From contig CAJFCV020000002.1 of the NCBI GenBank assembly GCA_904066235.2, positions 3,968,001-4,032,000 of the forward strand: a DNA stretch of 64,000 nucleotides. The letters run 5' to 3'. The DNA is from Bursaphelenchus xylophilus (lineage: Eukaryota > Nematoda > Chromadorea > Rhabditida > Aphelenchoididae). The notes under the pieces were generated by a model. That model was not told where the DNA came from and did not search any database. It saw only the letters and a list, made by a program, of their open reading frames with translations. Each line of letters begins with the position of its first letter. The first letter of the stretch is position 1. Positions 25,084-36,118 of the stretch are shown here, piece after piece. Position numbers and translations under genes: made by a program.

Positions 25084-27358
25084 ATGGCGGTAAGTTCAAC
25101 TTGGTGGTTGTCTTCTTGAATTTTAGGTAATAAAATCACATAGAAAGCAAGCGCAGAGCTGGCTCTAAGTTGTACACAAAGGTTCTTGCAAGATATTTCG
25201 AAATTTTTCGAAAAATCGTAAGACCAGATTTGCTTGCCTAGTGCAATGTGGGAAATCGTTCTAAACCGTCAAATTTCAGTTCAACGCAGCCTACACTTCT
25301 TATGCCGGTTATGGAGGGTTTACCAATGGAGGAGGAGAAGATTCGTTTGGTGGTGCCGGTGCCTACAACCCTCGGTACCATTTCCAAGCCGCCCAGAACG
25401 CGGGCTTCAATCTCTCGGCCGATGATGGCCAGCCTCGGGTCTTGTAAGTGATTAATTTTGTTTTCTGGACTTTAGGCCCAGTTGGGATCGGTTTGCAATA
25501 TAAAATTTTGATAATAGCCCTAGTGCAATATACCGGCCTAGTTTAACACAAAACTTTCTTCAGATATGTGGGAAATTTGGACACAAGCGTCACTGAGGAG
25601 TTTGTTGCCACTCTGTTCAGCCAAATGGGTCGATTGGTGAAGACCAAGGTCATTTTCGATGTAAGTATGTTGTTGCCCATGAACAACAACTCAACCATTC
25701 CGTCTCTTAAGTTTCTTTTTTTTTATTCGATTTTTTGATGATAATTCTTCTTATTAGTAACGATAATTGTTCTGTTACAGCGCAGAGTGTAGAAAGATTG
25801 GAAGCGAAAAGATACTTGAGCCGTGAGCTTTTTCACTTTTACATTTTTCATTTTTATTTTTTGAATTATTATTATGAGTCTTGTAATTTATGTGTTCATT
25901 TGTTTGGAGACGTTTCTGGGCCTTCGTAATTGTCCGTATTTCAGACGACTTCTGATCCGTATGCTTTTGTGGAATTTGCGGACCACAATTCCGCAACTCA
26001 AGCGCTACAGGCGATGAACAAACGAATGTTGTTGAACAAGGAGATGAAAGTCAACTGGGCCACTCAGCCTGGCACCCAAAGCAAGGTCGATACCAGCCGT
26101 AAGTGTTTTTCTGTAATTTCTTAAAGTTTAGAAGAGTATATTAGGAAATGCAAAAATATATTGTGTAATGTAATTTATCTCCTATTTTCAGGGCATTTCC
26201 ATGTTTTCGTTGGTGATTTGTCCCCGGAAGTCGATAACAAGCAGTTGAAGGATGCGTTTGCCCCATTCGGAGATGTTTCGTATGTTAACCATCTTTTATT
26301 GGACATTGTTTAAAATTTTAGTGATGCCAAGGTGATTCGTGATCCCCAGACGACTAAATCGAAGGGCTATGGGTTTGTCTCCTACCCGAAGAGGGAAGAA
26401 GCCGAACGCGCCATTGATCAGATGAACGGACAATGGCTTGGACGCAGAACCATCCGCACCAATTGGGCCACTCGCAAACCCAATGATAATGAAGGCGGTC
26501 CCCGCGGCCCCGGCGGACCACCACACGGACACCATCATCGCGGAACGTATGAGGACATCTACAACCAGGCTGGCCCCGACAATACCTCGGTTTATATTGG
26601 AAATATCCCACCATCCTCGACTGATGATGATGTGAGACAAATATTCAAAAGGTTTGGAGCTGTATTGGATATCCGCCACTTCAAGGCGCAAGGATACTCT
26701 TTCGTCAAGTTCGATTCGAAGGAATCAGCGGCAAAGGCGATCTTCGAAATGAATGGAGCTGAATTTATGGGACAGAACATCCGATGCTCTTGGGGAAAGG
26801 CTGATGTAAGCGTTTTTGATTGTTTTTTGTTGACTTTTAGGGCTGAAAGTGGCATGAGAGGTCAAGAAATGGAGGAGCAGAGAGCTTATTGTTTGAAATT
26901 TGAAAAAAATAGGATAAAAGAATTGGTCATGTTGTTTTTGATGAGGTCTTGAATTTTTTGTTGAAGGTTGCGTCAAGCTTCGATGTTTTTTGAAATCTGA
27001 AGGTCACAGAATTGAATATGTCATAGGGCATCAAGAAATGTAATTTGGTCGATTTCAGAGTCAACGTGCAGCCTCTCACGCCAACAACAACGCAGCAGCC
27101 CATCTTGGCGGCGCCGCGGCCGATCCCGCCGCCATGGCCGCCTACGGTTCGTATGGAACTCCAACTGCCCAGCAACAACAACAGTATTGGCAGTACTACC
27201 AACACTACTACAACAACCCGGCCGTCCAACAACAATGGCAGGCATATTACGCCCAAGCGGGCCGCGCCGTCCCCGGCGCTCCAGGCGCTCCTCCAAGTGC
27301 TGTTCCTCCAGCCGGCGCTGCCCCAGTCTCCGCTCCAAACCCCATCAAGTACGAATAA
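25084..27358 (+). CDS. tiar-1: TIA-1/TIAR-family RNA-binding protein
   Basis: Seven exons (25,084-25,089; 25,280-25,443; 25,564-25,660; 25,945-26,098; 26,192-26,279; 26,322-26,805; 27,059-27,358) join in frame to 430 residues. There are three RNA-recognition motifs. RRM1 starts near residue 57 (RNP2 LYVGNL, RNP1 YAFVEF). RRM2 starts near 142 (HVFVGDL, GYGFVSY). RRM3 starts near 260 (VYIGNI, YSFVKF). The tail after about 332 is rich in Ala, Gln and Tyr (prion-like), as in TIA-1 and TIAR. Family members bind U-rich RNA and act in splicing, translational silencing and stress-granule assembly in nucleus and cytoplasm. The first exon carries only Met-Ala. Nematodes have two such genes, so the paralogue assignment is tentative. 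Confidence 0.92.
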
Positions 27359-27812
27359 GAGACGGAGGATGCCGTGCTAGAGAAAAGTCATTATATTTTT
27401 TTTTATTTGACTTATAAATTTTTCGTTTTTTCCCATTTTTTCGCTTTTTTGACCGTCGAGGAAGTTTGTCGCTCAAAGTCTCGACTTTTTTCTTGGATTT
27501 CCTTGGTGAATTAGCTTCCTGTCTTTGGCAAGTTGATATTCAAATCCCCCGCCAATTGCATGTTTTCCAGCGAATTTCACTGATTTTTCATTGTTATCCC
27601 ATTTCCTAGCGTCATTTTTTGGATTAATGTTTGGTTTTTTGTCCTTTTTTCGGATACATTTCAATTCTTCGAATTCCTAAAGCCTAAATATTCTAAATTA
27701 GTTCCATACCCGACTATTTTACTTGAGAACTTTTACAATGTTACTCTTTTTTGGATTCCTTTTTGTGTTTCAGACCTCTTTTCTTTGTTATTTTTGGATT
27801 ATTTTTCGATTT

Positions 27813-27936
27813 TCAATAAACATTTTATCAAAAACAGTTTTTTTTTAATTTTGTAAGTAGTATATTGTATTCTACAGAGTATTTAAAATCAAATTTAAGG
27901 AAAATGTAACGACTTTTTGGCCATTTTAGTGTAAAA
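27813..27936 (+). promoter_or_regulatory. Operon-type intercistronic region
   Basis: An AATAAA signal (27,816) ends the TIAR transcript. A T-rich stretch follows, then a splice acceptor (CCATTTTAG, ending at about 27,929) just before the next ATG. The signal-to-acceptor spacing of about 110 bp is what nematode operons with SL2 trans-splicing show. Confidence 0.6.
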
Positions 27937-28146
27937 ATGTCGAAATTGATCCATGATGACGACGATTTTGTCGAATTTGACTCAAAAGACTTCAAAACTG
28001 ACGCCAACACCCAACGCGAAGCGCAAGATGAGATGGACAATGCATGGGAGAGCACGTACGACACAAGACCAACGAATTCGGCGTTCCATCAGCAAATCCG
28101 TGAGAGCATTGCGCAATATGCATCGGAAAACAAAGGACAACAATAA
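27937..28146 (+). CDS. dss-1: DSS1/SEM1-like 26S proteasome lid protein
   Basis: This single-exon gene encodes 69 residues, the usual size for the family. It has the family's layout: an acidic stretch with DDDDFVEF (residues 7-14), a central Trp motif (WESTYD), and a C-terminal amphipathic segment (FHQQIRESI). SEM1/DSS1 is an intrinsically disordered subunit of the 19S lid. It also binds BRCA2-type proteins and the TREX-2 mRNA export complex. The ATG lies seven bases after a splice acceptor, so the message is probably trans-spliced and co-transcribed with the TIAR gene. Sequence between the two motifs diverges from the vertebrate form, hence moderate certainty. Confidence 0.72.
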   Translation: MSKLIHDDDDFVEFDSKDFKTDANTQREAQDEMDNAWESTYDTRPTNSAFHQQIRESIAQYASENKGQQ

Positions 28147-28285
28147 TTTGCGATGACTTTTTCAATAATTTATTTGATTTTGAAAGTAGAATCGATTGAA
28201 TTTTTGTTTTACACGATGTTATAAATCAGATATGCAATCGATTTGAGAAATAATTTATCAACAGAAACCCCAAATACGATAATGT

Positions 28286-29714
28286 TTAGTCATCTTCTGG
28301 ATAGATCTCACTTCCTTCGATATCATCAACTTTTTGGTCACCTTCCTCGTCATAGGGGTCTATCGTATCTTCATCATCGTCGCCGATGTCTTCTGAGCTG
28401 TGTTCCAAGCGGCTTATAGTCTGATTCACAGTCCTTTGAAGCTTCGGCTTGGCTGACGCCCTCTTCTTTGCGGCCTCTTCCTCCAACGCCTTCTTCAGCC
28501 GAACATCGTAGAATACGGACTCGAACAGCTTTGCTGAAATTTTCAAACAAGATTTTTCGACGGCTCAGCTCTTACACTTGAAGAATTGAGTGAATTTAGG
28601 GTAGTATCCAGAGATTTCTTCTTGAACGCCCTTGTCCAACAACTTGAAAGACTCAATGATTTCCACTCCGTAGGCGGCAGTGGAAAGATAAACCTAAAAT
28701 CTCGACGATTATAATGCAAATTCATCGATGAAATTCGCTTTACTTTGATTGAAACCCACCTCTTTGAAGAATTCCGACGCTGTTGGACTCATTTTTCTCA
28801 TCAGTCTATGGTACTCGCCGGTTCCGCTTTCAACCAGACTTTCCAGGAATCGATTGAGGTTGGGCGATTCTTTCGCAATCTCATCGAAAACTTCGTTGAA
28901 GTTCTGAAACTTGGAGTAGTGTTTGAAGACCTCAATCGCTTTCTTCAAATCATCACTGTCAAATCTTGGAGCTGCGGTTGTTGTGGAGGAAGAGGGCGTT
29001 GATGAGACTAAAAGGATTTTTTTTAGAAACGGACTTACACTGACGGACCTGATCCAGTGGCAAAAAAACGTACCATTTTGCATCCGGGAAGCATCAAAAA
29101 TGTGGCAAAATGCTTCCCTCTCCAAGTGAAAAAAAAACTTCATTTTGAATGGCAAGCTGTTTTCCCTCACAAAAGGAGTGGGCGGGGGAAGCATTTTGCC
29201 ACATTTTTGATGCTTCCCGGATGCAAAATGGCACGTTTTTTGCCATTGGATCATCTCCCCTACTGTAATGTTGAAATTTGTAAGGAACTAACAAGGAAAC
29301 CGCCACAAGTGCGACGGTCAGAATTTGTAAATTTTGCACACAGTTTGGGCATAGGCCATGCAAAAATTTCGATTCCTGAAAGTTTCTCGTGATCTAAGAC
29401 TCCCGGTCGTTTCTGCAAAGCGCGAGCTTAAAGTCTCACACATCTCTTGAAGAAATAAACCTTAACGTTTCGTGTGGCTTACCTCTCTTAGTGGACGACC
29501 TGCCAACAGTTGAATTAGTCGCAGAAAACTTTGCTGACACTGTTGTCGAATGACTTGTAGGTGAAGAGGCTGCTGTCGAATCACTTGTAGACGATGAGTG
29601 AGCCGTCCTTTTAGCCGTGAAGAACTTCGACTTCCCAATATTCACAATCTGTCTGTTCAAGTCGCTGTTACCGTCAACAATCAAAATTAACAAACAAATT
29701 ACGGTAATAAACAT
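28286..29714 (-). CDS. Secreted protein with acidic C-terminal tail, unknown
   Basis: Exons on the minus strand are 29,714-29,483, 29,007-28,760, 28,693-28,576 and 28,533-28,286. Phases match throughout and give 281 residues. The N-terminus is a signal peptide (MFITVICLLILIVDG). A Ser/Thr-rich linker follows (residues about 38-90), likely a glycosylated spacer, then a helical region and a strongly acidic tail (DDDEDTIDPYDEEGD). It lies tail to tail with the DSS1-like gene, 139 bp apart. Intron 1 contains a MITE family B copy. I recognise no domain. The helical part resembles other nematode secreted proteins only in character. Confidence 0.75.
29038..29275. mobile_element. MITE family B, intronic copy
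   Basis: This is a 238-bp inverted repeat in intron 1 of the acidic-tail gene. Its arms (CCTGATCCAGTGGCAAAAAA and the mirrored TTTTTTGCCATTGGATCATC) match the copy at 22,719-22,962. Confidence 0.8.
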
Positions 29715-30010
29715 GACAGCCCCGCTGCGCTAGTCTACTCGGTCGCTTTTTTAACAATACTCTAAGTTGATTGAAAAAAAAGAATACTTTAATATAGAAA
29801 CAATTACGTTCTTTGTCACTTTCTACGTGTGCAACAGCTGCACAAACAAGGCGTAGGAAATCTGGATGTTAACTTTGGGGATAAGGCTGACATTATTCTG
29901 TGTTTTTCGTATGCATGTGGAAGACCCTGAAGGTAATGTTTGATCAAATGGGCCTGAGGCAAAGGAAGAGAGAGCCTCGAACAATCGACGAAAAGCTAGT
30001 TTAGTGTGCA

Positions 30011-31241
30011 ATGAAGAAATTAGTGACTTGGGTTGTTGTTCTTCTTGGCTTGGTGAGCCTGACTGATGGACAAGCTGGGACGTTGATTCAGTACATTCCT
30101 CCGGCGGTTCAAGGTAAAATTTGTGTTTGATTGCTGGCCTGGGAACCAGATGCATGACTATGAAGGGGGGAGGGCCTAGCTATATTTCAGCTCAGCACGC
30201 AACAAGCCATACGGTGAAGCCTAAGCTCTCGCATAACAAAACCTGTCTAAAACAGGCGATTCTAGGGTCCCAGAGCCATGCCTAGGCATAAATAAAAATC
30301 CTCCGTACAACTCTTCTACAAAGAACGAATTTTTTCTCCCCTTGCAATGTGTTGTACATAGATTCCATTATGCTTTTTATAATTTCAGCCGCTCTCCCGA
30401 CAAAACTTGCCCAATCCCTCAGTGTTCTGACTTGGCAAGATGTCAGCAAGGCGGCCTCAATTATTGATATCATTCCCAAATATACAAGTGTCAGCCAATT
30501 CTTGAGAACCATCGATATCAACACTCCTCAACTGAGCGCCGTCCTGAGCAGCAATATTAATGACCAATACACTCAATACATGCAGACTGAGGCTGGTCTG
30601 AGCGAGAAGGCCAAAGCGTACATAGCAAAGGTGGGCCTCTTCAGCGTGTTTGCAGTTTATGCTTCCGCTAGGAACTTTTAAAGGTCGAGTTTTAGCTGAA
30701 GGAAATGGCCAAGGACGCTACCAAACAAGCCAAGGCGTTGTACGAGTCGAAGGATCCCGCAACCAAAGCGAATATTCAGCTGACATTCCCAACAATGACA
30801 AAGATTATTGGAAGTAAGTAATACATGTATGGCTCGAGGCTTACAAATTTTTCTATTCCCAGAAAATGCGTCACAATAACACTTGGTTTAAAATGTGCCA
30901 GTGGTGTAAACAACGGCTTTAAATGGCTGCAGGAACTTTTCGGAGCACGCCAAGAAATTTTGGGTATTGCAAAGGTCCTCGCCATTCTGAAAAATTTAGA
31001 AAATCCGTTTCTATGCATTGCGCAAGTCTCCAAACTAAACTTTTTTCGGTATTTTATGGGGTACTCCTACTCATATTGGCCATTGTTTATACCACTGGCG
31101 CATCTTAAATTGATGTCAATGTAACACATTTTCTAGGTCACAGAGATTTGCAAGTCTCGAGCCATATACAGTTTTTTCACACAAACCTTTCTATTCACCT
31201 CCATTTTTCTAGGTGAGCAAGTGCAATCAATGTTGGCCTAG
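30011..31241 (+). CDS. Small secreted helical protein, unknown
   Basis: Four exons (30,011-30,113; 30,389-30,630; 30,696-30,813; 31,213-31,241) join in frame to 163 residues. A signal peptide (MKKLVTWVVVLLGLVSLTDG) is followed by an Ala/Lys/Gln-rich, cysteine-free, probably all-helical body. It has the general size and composition of nematode SXP/RAL-2 or fatty-acid/retinol-binding type secreted proteins. I see no diagnostic motif, so function is left open. The last exon encodes only nine codons. An AATAAA follows at about 31,329. Confidence 0.75.
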
Positions 31242-31563
31242 ATCGTCAACGGTCGTCTACAGACTCGAATTCATTCTGAATTCTTTATGCCCTCTTTTAT
31301 GGAACTTCCTAATGCATTCAAAATTAAAAATAAACATGATAGAAGTCCTGATCTTTGCTCGTTTTGGGGTTCCCCACTTCTCACATTAAGCCGATTAATT
31401 CAACCTTTAAAGTCTGCTAACCTCGTGTTCGTAGACCACTGATGATAAGAGCAAGTGAACAAACAACCAAGTCTAGGATTATATTTGGTAATTAGTATTG
31501 ATAATAATGACTTAAAAAGGCCAAGAATCACAAGGAAAGGGCATTCCTGATTTTGAAGGTACA

Positions 31564-32865
31564 ATGAAGTGGGTTACGGTAGTCTTGGCGGTGGTCACAG
31601 CAGGTAAGTAGCGTTGTTAATGGGCGGCTACTGTATGATGACGTGAGGTGTTTCATAGCTATCGGCATCGTTACTTTGTGTTCATTATTTTCCCAACAGA
31701 CCGATATGTCTTTTATAGATTTTGCTTCTTTCAGTCACCGCAAAAACCGCTGTATGGACGGAACGAATCCACTTTACCGACCGGACCTACAACAATTTAG
31801 AAGTCATTGTGGACCTTGCTTCAACAGACTCATTTCTCATCGAAGGCCGATGTGAGAATTGCCCGTTCCGCGGGATAAACCGTCGATTTTATCCAGAAAA
31901 ATCGTCGACGTTCGAAAAAGCGGGTGGCCGATTTGGCCAAAAGTTTGATGAAGATCTAAACATCGCCCAAGGAGGAATTAGTGGGTATATTGGAGAAGAC
32001 TTGGTTGTAAGTTACATGCGGTAACGGCAAAATAAAAATTCTTAGGGATCCTCGAAGACGCTTCGAGGCAAATTCGGCCTGGTTAAACGGCTGGATGGAA
32101 CTTTTGATCCTGCAACAACTTTGGAAGCTGAGCGAGTCGCTGGTCGCATTGGGCTTTCCTTAAACACCAGCAGCGATATGAACTTGCTGGAGCATTATTT
32201 CGAGGGAGTTAGTCGTAAACTGGTGTGTTTTGCCCCAAAATGCGTGGAGAATAGGTAAATGATCGAGCTTACTTTATTCAATCGTTTCTTAGCAACAAAG
32301 TCGATGAATGCCAGACAATTTTGTTCAAAGGTCAATTCCCTGTTGATGGATATGAAAATTATACCGCAGCACGAGTTGAGGACAGCAGATCGGGTCTTTG
32401 GCAATTCAAGGTGACACATTTTCCATTGTTTTTTCAATGCTAACAACGCTTGCCAAATAAAGTCATCATTTCCAGGTGGACTCGTTCAAAGGCCCCTCAG
32501 TTCAAGCCCACTCTTTCAACGCCATTTTGTCGACAACAACACCGGACCTTGTTGTTCCCAAAGACGTTTACGAGGCATTCTCCACACATTTTAATGTCCG
32601 ACAAGATGAAAACGACAGAACAGTTGATTGTCGACATCGCTATGAGACTTCCCCTGTGGTAGTTACAGTTAACCGTGTAGAAATGCCAATCCAGGCAAGG
32701 GACTTGATCAGTTACGACATTTGGACAAAAACCTGCTCTCTTCGAGTGCGGCCAGCGGAAAATCTCGATAGAAACACATGGATTTTTGGCAGCGTCTTTA
32801 CGGACTCCGTCGGAATTTGTCTGGATTTTGATGAGAGAAACATTAACTTCTTAAAAGTGTTGTAG
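31564..32865 (+). CDS. Pepsin-like (A1) aspartyl protease homologue, catalytically dead
   Basis: Five exons (31,564-31,603; 31,735-32,006; 32,046-32,254; 32,293-32,410; 32,476-32,865) join in frame to 342 residues with an N-terminal signal peptide. The fold is clear from FYPEKSSTFEKAGG in the N-lobe, GYIGEDLV, RIGLSL, and the C-terminal WIFGSVFTD...CLDFDE strand. The first active-site motif, normally DTGS, reads DLAS (residues 40-43). The second reads STTT (232-235), so its aspartate is gone. It should not cleave peptides. It could be a binding or inhibitory pseudoprotease. Splice sites and frame are intact, so it is not simply a decayed gene. A MITE remnant lies in intron 1. Confidence 0.85.
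31640..31706. mobile_element. MITE family A, right-end fragment
   Basis: TTTGTGTTCATTATTTTCCC and CAACAGACCGATA match the right terminus of family A. The rest is lost. It sits in intron 1 of the pepsin-like gene. Confidence 0.6.
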
Positions 32866-33026
32866 ATATTGATTTATTTCCTCATATAAAAATTAGTAAA
32901 AACGCGATAAAAGCTTTTCTATTTCGATGAAAAAACTAATTAGGTATGGTTGAAAATTATTGCGTTTGTTTCCTGAAGTCGCTGTGCGGGCCAGCCTTGT
33001 CAGACCAGACACGTTGAGGCTATAAC

Positions 33027-34346
33027 TCAAAAAGTTGTCGGTCTGGAACCTCGAGTACTACCTGCCACTTTTATATGCGTATTGCGGTTGCACAAAAACG
33101 CGCAAGTTACCATCCGCCGATACGAAGGGATCAGCGCCAACACCGAGAGTGAATTTAGGATCGGTATAAAGTATATTGCTGCGGTGAGAATGTAGCCGGC
33201 GGTCACAAAGTCAATGTCGACAAAAATGGAGAGGAGCGCCGTGACGATAGGCAGAAGAAAGATAATCACGGGATATAAGGCCTGAAATGGCACGTGTTTG
33301 AACCCTTTTCTGTCGGATGCTTAAAGGGAAGTGCTCAGAGATTGCCGACAAAGGTTACCTGCATTATCATCGTCTTGAGGATAGTGCGCTGTGCGTTTTG
33401 AACTTGCGCAGCGATATGTAAGTGTCTCACATGAAGTTGACGCCACGTTTTGTATCCAAAATACAAAACCATGCTGTAGAATGTAGTGATGATGATTTGG
33501 TAGTGAGCCATCTTCACAACGGAAACCGGGGCGTACTGAAAAACTGAATATGTCTGGGCAAACATTACCCCTGTAGGGTACACCTTGACCGCCTAGTCAC
33601 GCCCCTGTTCTTGCTTCTCAAATTGTTTACCGATTCCCGGCCTAATTCTTGCATCAGCTAAAAACTCACAGAAAACACAATGAATGGAGGAACATTGCCG
33701 TTATACAACTCAATCTGACGAAGGAACGGGTAGTAAGGAGCCACATTCTCCGTCACCACGCAAGCATAAGTATACTCAACCGCCACCCAAAGCGTGAAGC
33801 CGAGGAACGTGAGGAGATACCGGGTTTGCGACCACGTAGAGGTCTTGCAGAAGACTTGATATCGATACCAAAAATGGACCATATGACAAAGCGCCAAAAG
33901 TATGATTGTGTTTGTATATAATAACATCAAGACGTTCGTAGTGAAATTGTCCAAGGCCCGGAGTAAAGGGTTTTCGTTGACGAGAAACAGCAAGCCCCGA
34001 TATTCGATTGCTACCTAAAGAAGAAGCATGGTGATGTTACGAGCCAGTTTTCTCTCACCGGAAAGTTTATAACCGTTGTGATGATAAACCAAATATCCAT
34101 ACAGGTGTTAAACGCTACGATTTTCGCATAACTCCGCAAAGCTTGCAGCTTCCTTTGGCACAACTTGATTGACAAACCCAAAACCAACAACGACAAACAC
34201 GTTGAGACCGTGCAAATCACTACCACATAAACTACGTAGACCTCTCGAACATGCCATTCCATGGCATAACCTAAAACGGTAAATAAGAACCCGATGAAAT
34301 GATAAATTAAACCGTGTAGTCGCATGGGAACAGCTCGCAACAGCAT
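33027..34346 (-). CDS. Serpentine (7TM) chemoreceptor 1, Str/Srd-superfamily type
   Basis: Exons on the minus strand are 34,346-34,059, 34,014-33,670, 33,535-33,359 and 33,281-33,027, all phase 0, giving about 354 residues. Seven hydrophobic segments are spread over the exons. After TM3 comes HFWYRY, and after TM7 comes the PILNSLSVLALIPSYRRM motif, typical of nematode Str-type chemoreceptors. The exon boundaries and the lengths of exons 2-4 (345, 177, 255 nt) match the two paralogues nearby. Such receptors act in sensory-neuron cilia and signal through G proteins. The exact subfamily and the start (Met1 or Met8) are uncertain. Confidence 0.8.
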
Positions 34347-34640
34347 AAGTCATTGACATTGCTCGATGCTCCTGCTTTCCCACAAAAGTGCTCGAAAACA
34401 TGTACTTTGTGGAAAAGAATTTCCGGATATCGTAAAACTATTACAGAAAACTAAATGTCAAAAACATTGCCCTCCCATAGGCATCAAAAATTAGCGTTAT
34501 AATAGAGAAGTGAACTTGGAGAAAGTGCTCCAATGTGGCTCTTCAATTGTATAAGTGGCCCACCCTGCACACTAAGAGCACAGTGCAGAAAAATTGTCTT
34601 TTTTAGTTGTTGTGTTTTTGAAAAGGGCAATCGAAAGCAC

Positions 34641-34908
34641 GGTGCACGCCAAACTGAGGAGTCCGGTGACCGGAATAGACACTTCGCTATCGGTTTTTGA
34701 CATTTCGTCTTGATTTCACAGAGAAGTCAGAGAAAAAGACGCGCAAAAACGTACTCTCTCGCCCCAAAAAATCCCCATTTCTTCCCCAACTAAAAGCATG
34801 CAAGTTCTCCGAGCTGCGCCCTATGATTTTCAGCAAACCTTCAGATTGTGCATTGGCCCTAACTCACCGGAGAATTTGAGCCTATCTCAGTTTGACGTGC
34901 GGTGCACT
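34641..34908. mobile_element. MITE family D copy
   Basis: Terminal inverted repeats GGTGCACGCCAAACTGAG and CTCAGTTTGACGTGCGGTGC enclose a 268-bp palindrome-like unit. Its interior (ACTTCGCTATCGG, GTACTCTCTCGCCCC) recurs inverted at 53,930-54,085. Confidence 0.7.
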
Positions 34909-35037
34909 CTTTTTTTGCACTCGGCAAATTTTTACCGCGCGACACCTCGGCGAAACGCCAAATGCATGCGCCCGCACGGTGCGAAAACATGTCGCGACAC
35001 TTTGGCCCGCCTAGTATTAAGTATATTTTTTAACATT

Positions 35038-35797
35038 TAAAAGACGATTTCTGAGTCAGTGGATCAGCCGTCTGTTAGGGGTGGACATAGGAAAAAATCG
35101 ATTTTCAGTTTTTTGCATTAAAATGACTGTTGGAGGGTGCTAAGCAAAAGCGAACAATATTTTTTCTCAAAACCTTCATCAAGGTAGATTTTTTTACAAT
35201 TTATTGTTTTAGAAGTAATCGCCTCCAGCTGTCGTATCTTACCTTACTGGGCGATGATTTGACGGTTACTGAAGTTTTTGACCCTTGCGAAGACGATGGA
35301 ATCATTATTTTTCCGATTTGCCTACTGTAACATACCGTAATACCCTATCGGCCGCTAAAAAACGGCCGTAGAATCTTTCTTTCTGGAAATTTCACAGGCG
35401 ATTTTACGATTTTTGGAATCAGCATAAAATTCTGCTCTAGAGGCAATCAAAAAAGTTCAAAAAAAGCTGCGACAAATTTCGTGGTATAGTGGTTAGTGGT
35501 CGGGACTACCAATCCAGCGACCCGGGTTCGAGTCCGGCTGGGTGCGAATATCGAAAAGAAGTCGGAAATTAAATTTATTGTGATTCAGAGGATTGTATAT
35601 TTTGCCACGAGCAATTATTAATGTCAATGGTAGCTGGATTCGAGGTTAAAACGGGATTTATATAATTTTAGGGGCTCAATACATGAAAAAATAAAAGTGC
35701 TTCAAACCGGTTGAAATTGATAATACTTATTCTAAGGGCTATTCTAAGACACTTTCTCGTTAACTTTTTTTGGTAGCTTACTGTTCCATGCACTACA
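35038..35797 (+). repeat. Left arm of a 1.8-kb inverted repeat
   Basis: About 760 bp that is almost exactly the reverse complement of 36,119-36,873. It starts TTAAAAGACGATTTCTGAGT and contains a 66-codon frame and a tRNA-like sequence, both duplicated in the other arm. Confidence 0.9.
35477..35550 (+). other. tRNA-like sequence (pol III A- and B-box) in the left arm
   Basis: GGTATAGTGGTTAGTGG resembles an A-box/D-arm and GGTTCGAGTCC is a perfect B-box. An anticodon-like stem-loop (CGGGA / CTACCAA / TCCAG) would give ACC. The T-stem has mismatches and the acceptor strands do not pair well, so a working tRNA is doubtful. A tRNA-derived pol III unit or pseudogene is more likely. Confidence 0.5.
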
Positions 35798-36118
35798 GTA
35801 AGATAAAGATTTTGTACTTAAGCGGGATTTTCTTCAAAATTGTTGCATCCAGTCTCGAGTTTTTTTGACTAGTTCGTTCAAACAGCAACGAAGGTCCACT
35901 ATAGGTATACAAAATAAATTTTCGCTACACTTCCAGTGTGTCTTGATATCATCGCTATCTGACAAAACTTCGTGAAATAACCCGGTTGTTTCAAACTGTG
36001 TGGCCATAAAAAAAATTTTGTATGCAAACCAACTCGTTATTAACCATCTCTATCAATATGGTGATAGTCCGAGCTCTCTACGCCCCGTGTTTGCGAAAAA
36101 TAAAATTGGACTTCACGT

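Noticed and set aside
30011..31241. Naming the small secreted helical protein as SXP/RAL-2
   Set aside because: Size and composition fit loosely, but I could not point to a diagnostic motif, so the function was left open.
35130..35330. A 66-codon protein repeated at 36,591-36,791 on the other strand
   Set aside because: The frame starts at TTG with no ATG, has no domain, and is duplicated only because it lies in the inverted-repeat arms.
35477..35550. Calling the palindrome's tRNA-like unit a normal glycine tRNA
   Set aside because: The acceptor stem does not pair and two of five T-stem pairs are mismatched, so I list it as tRNA-like only.
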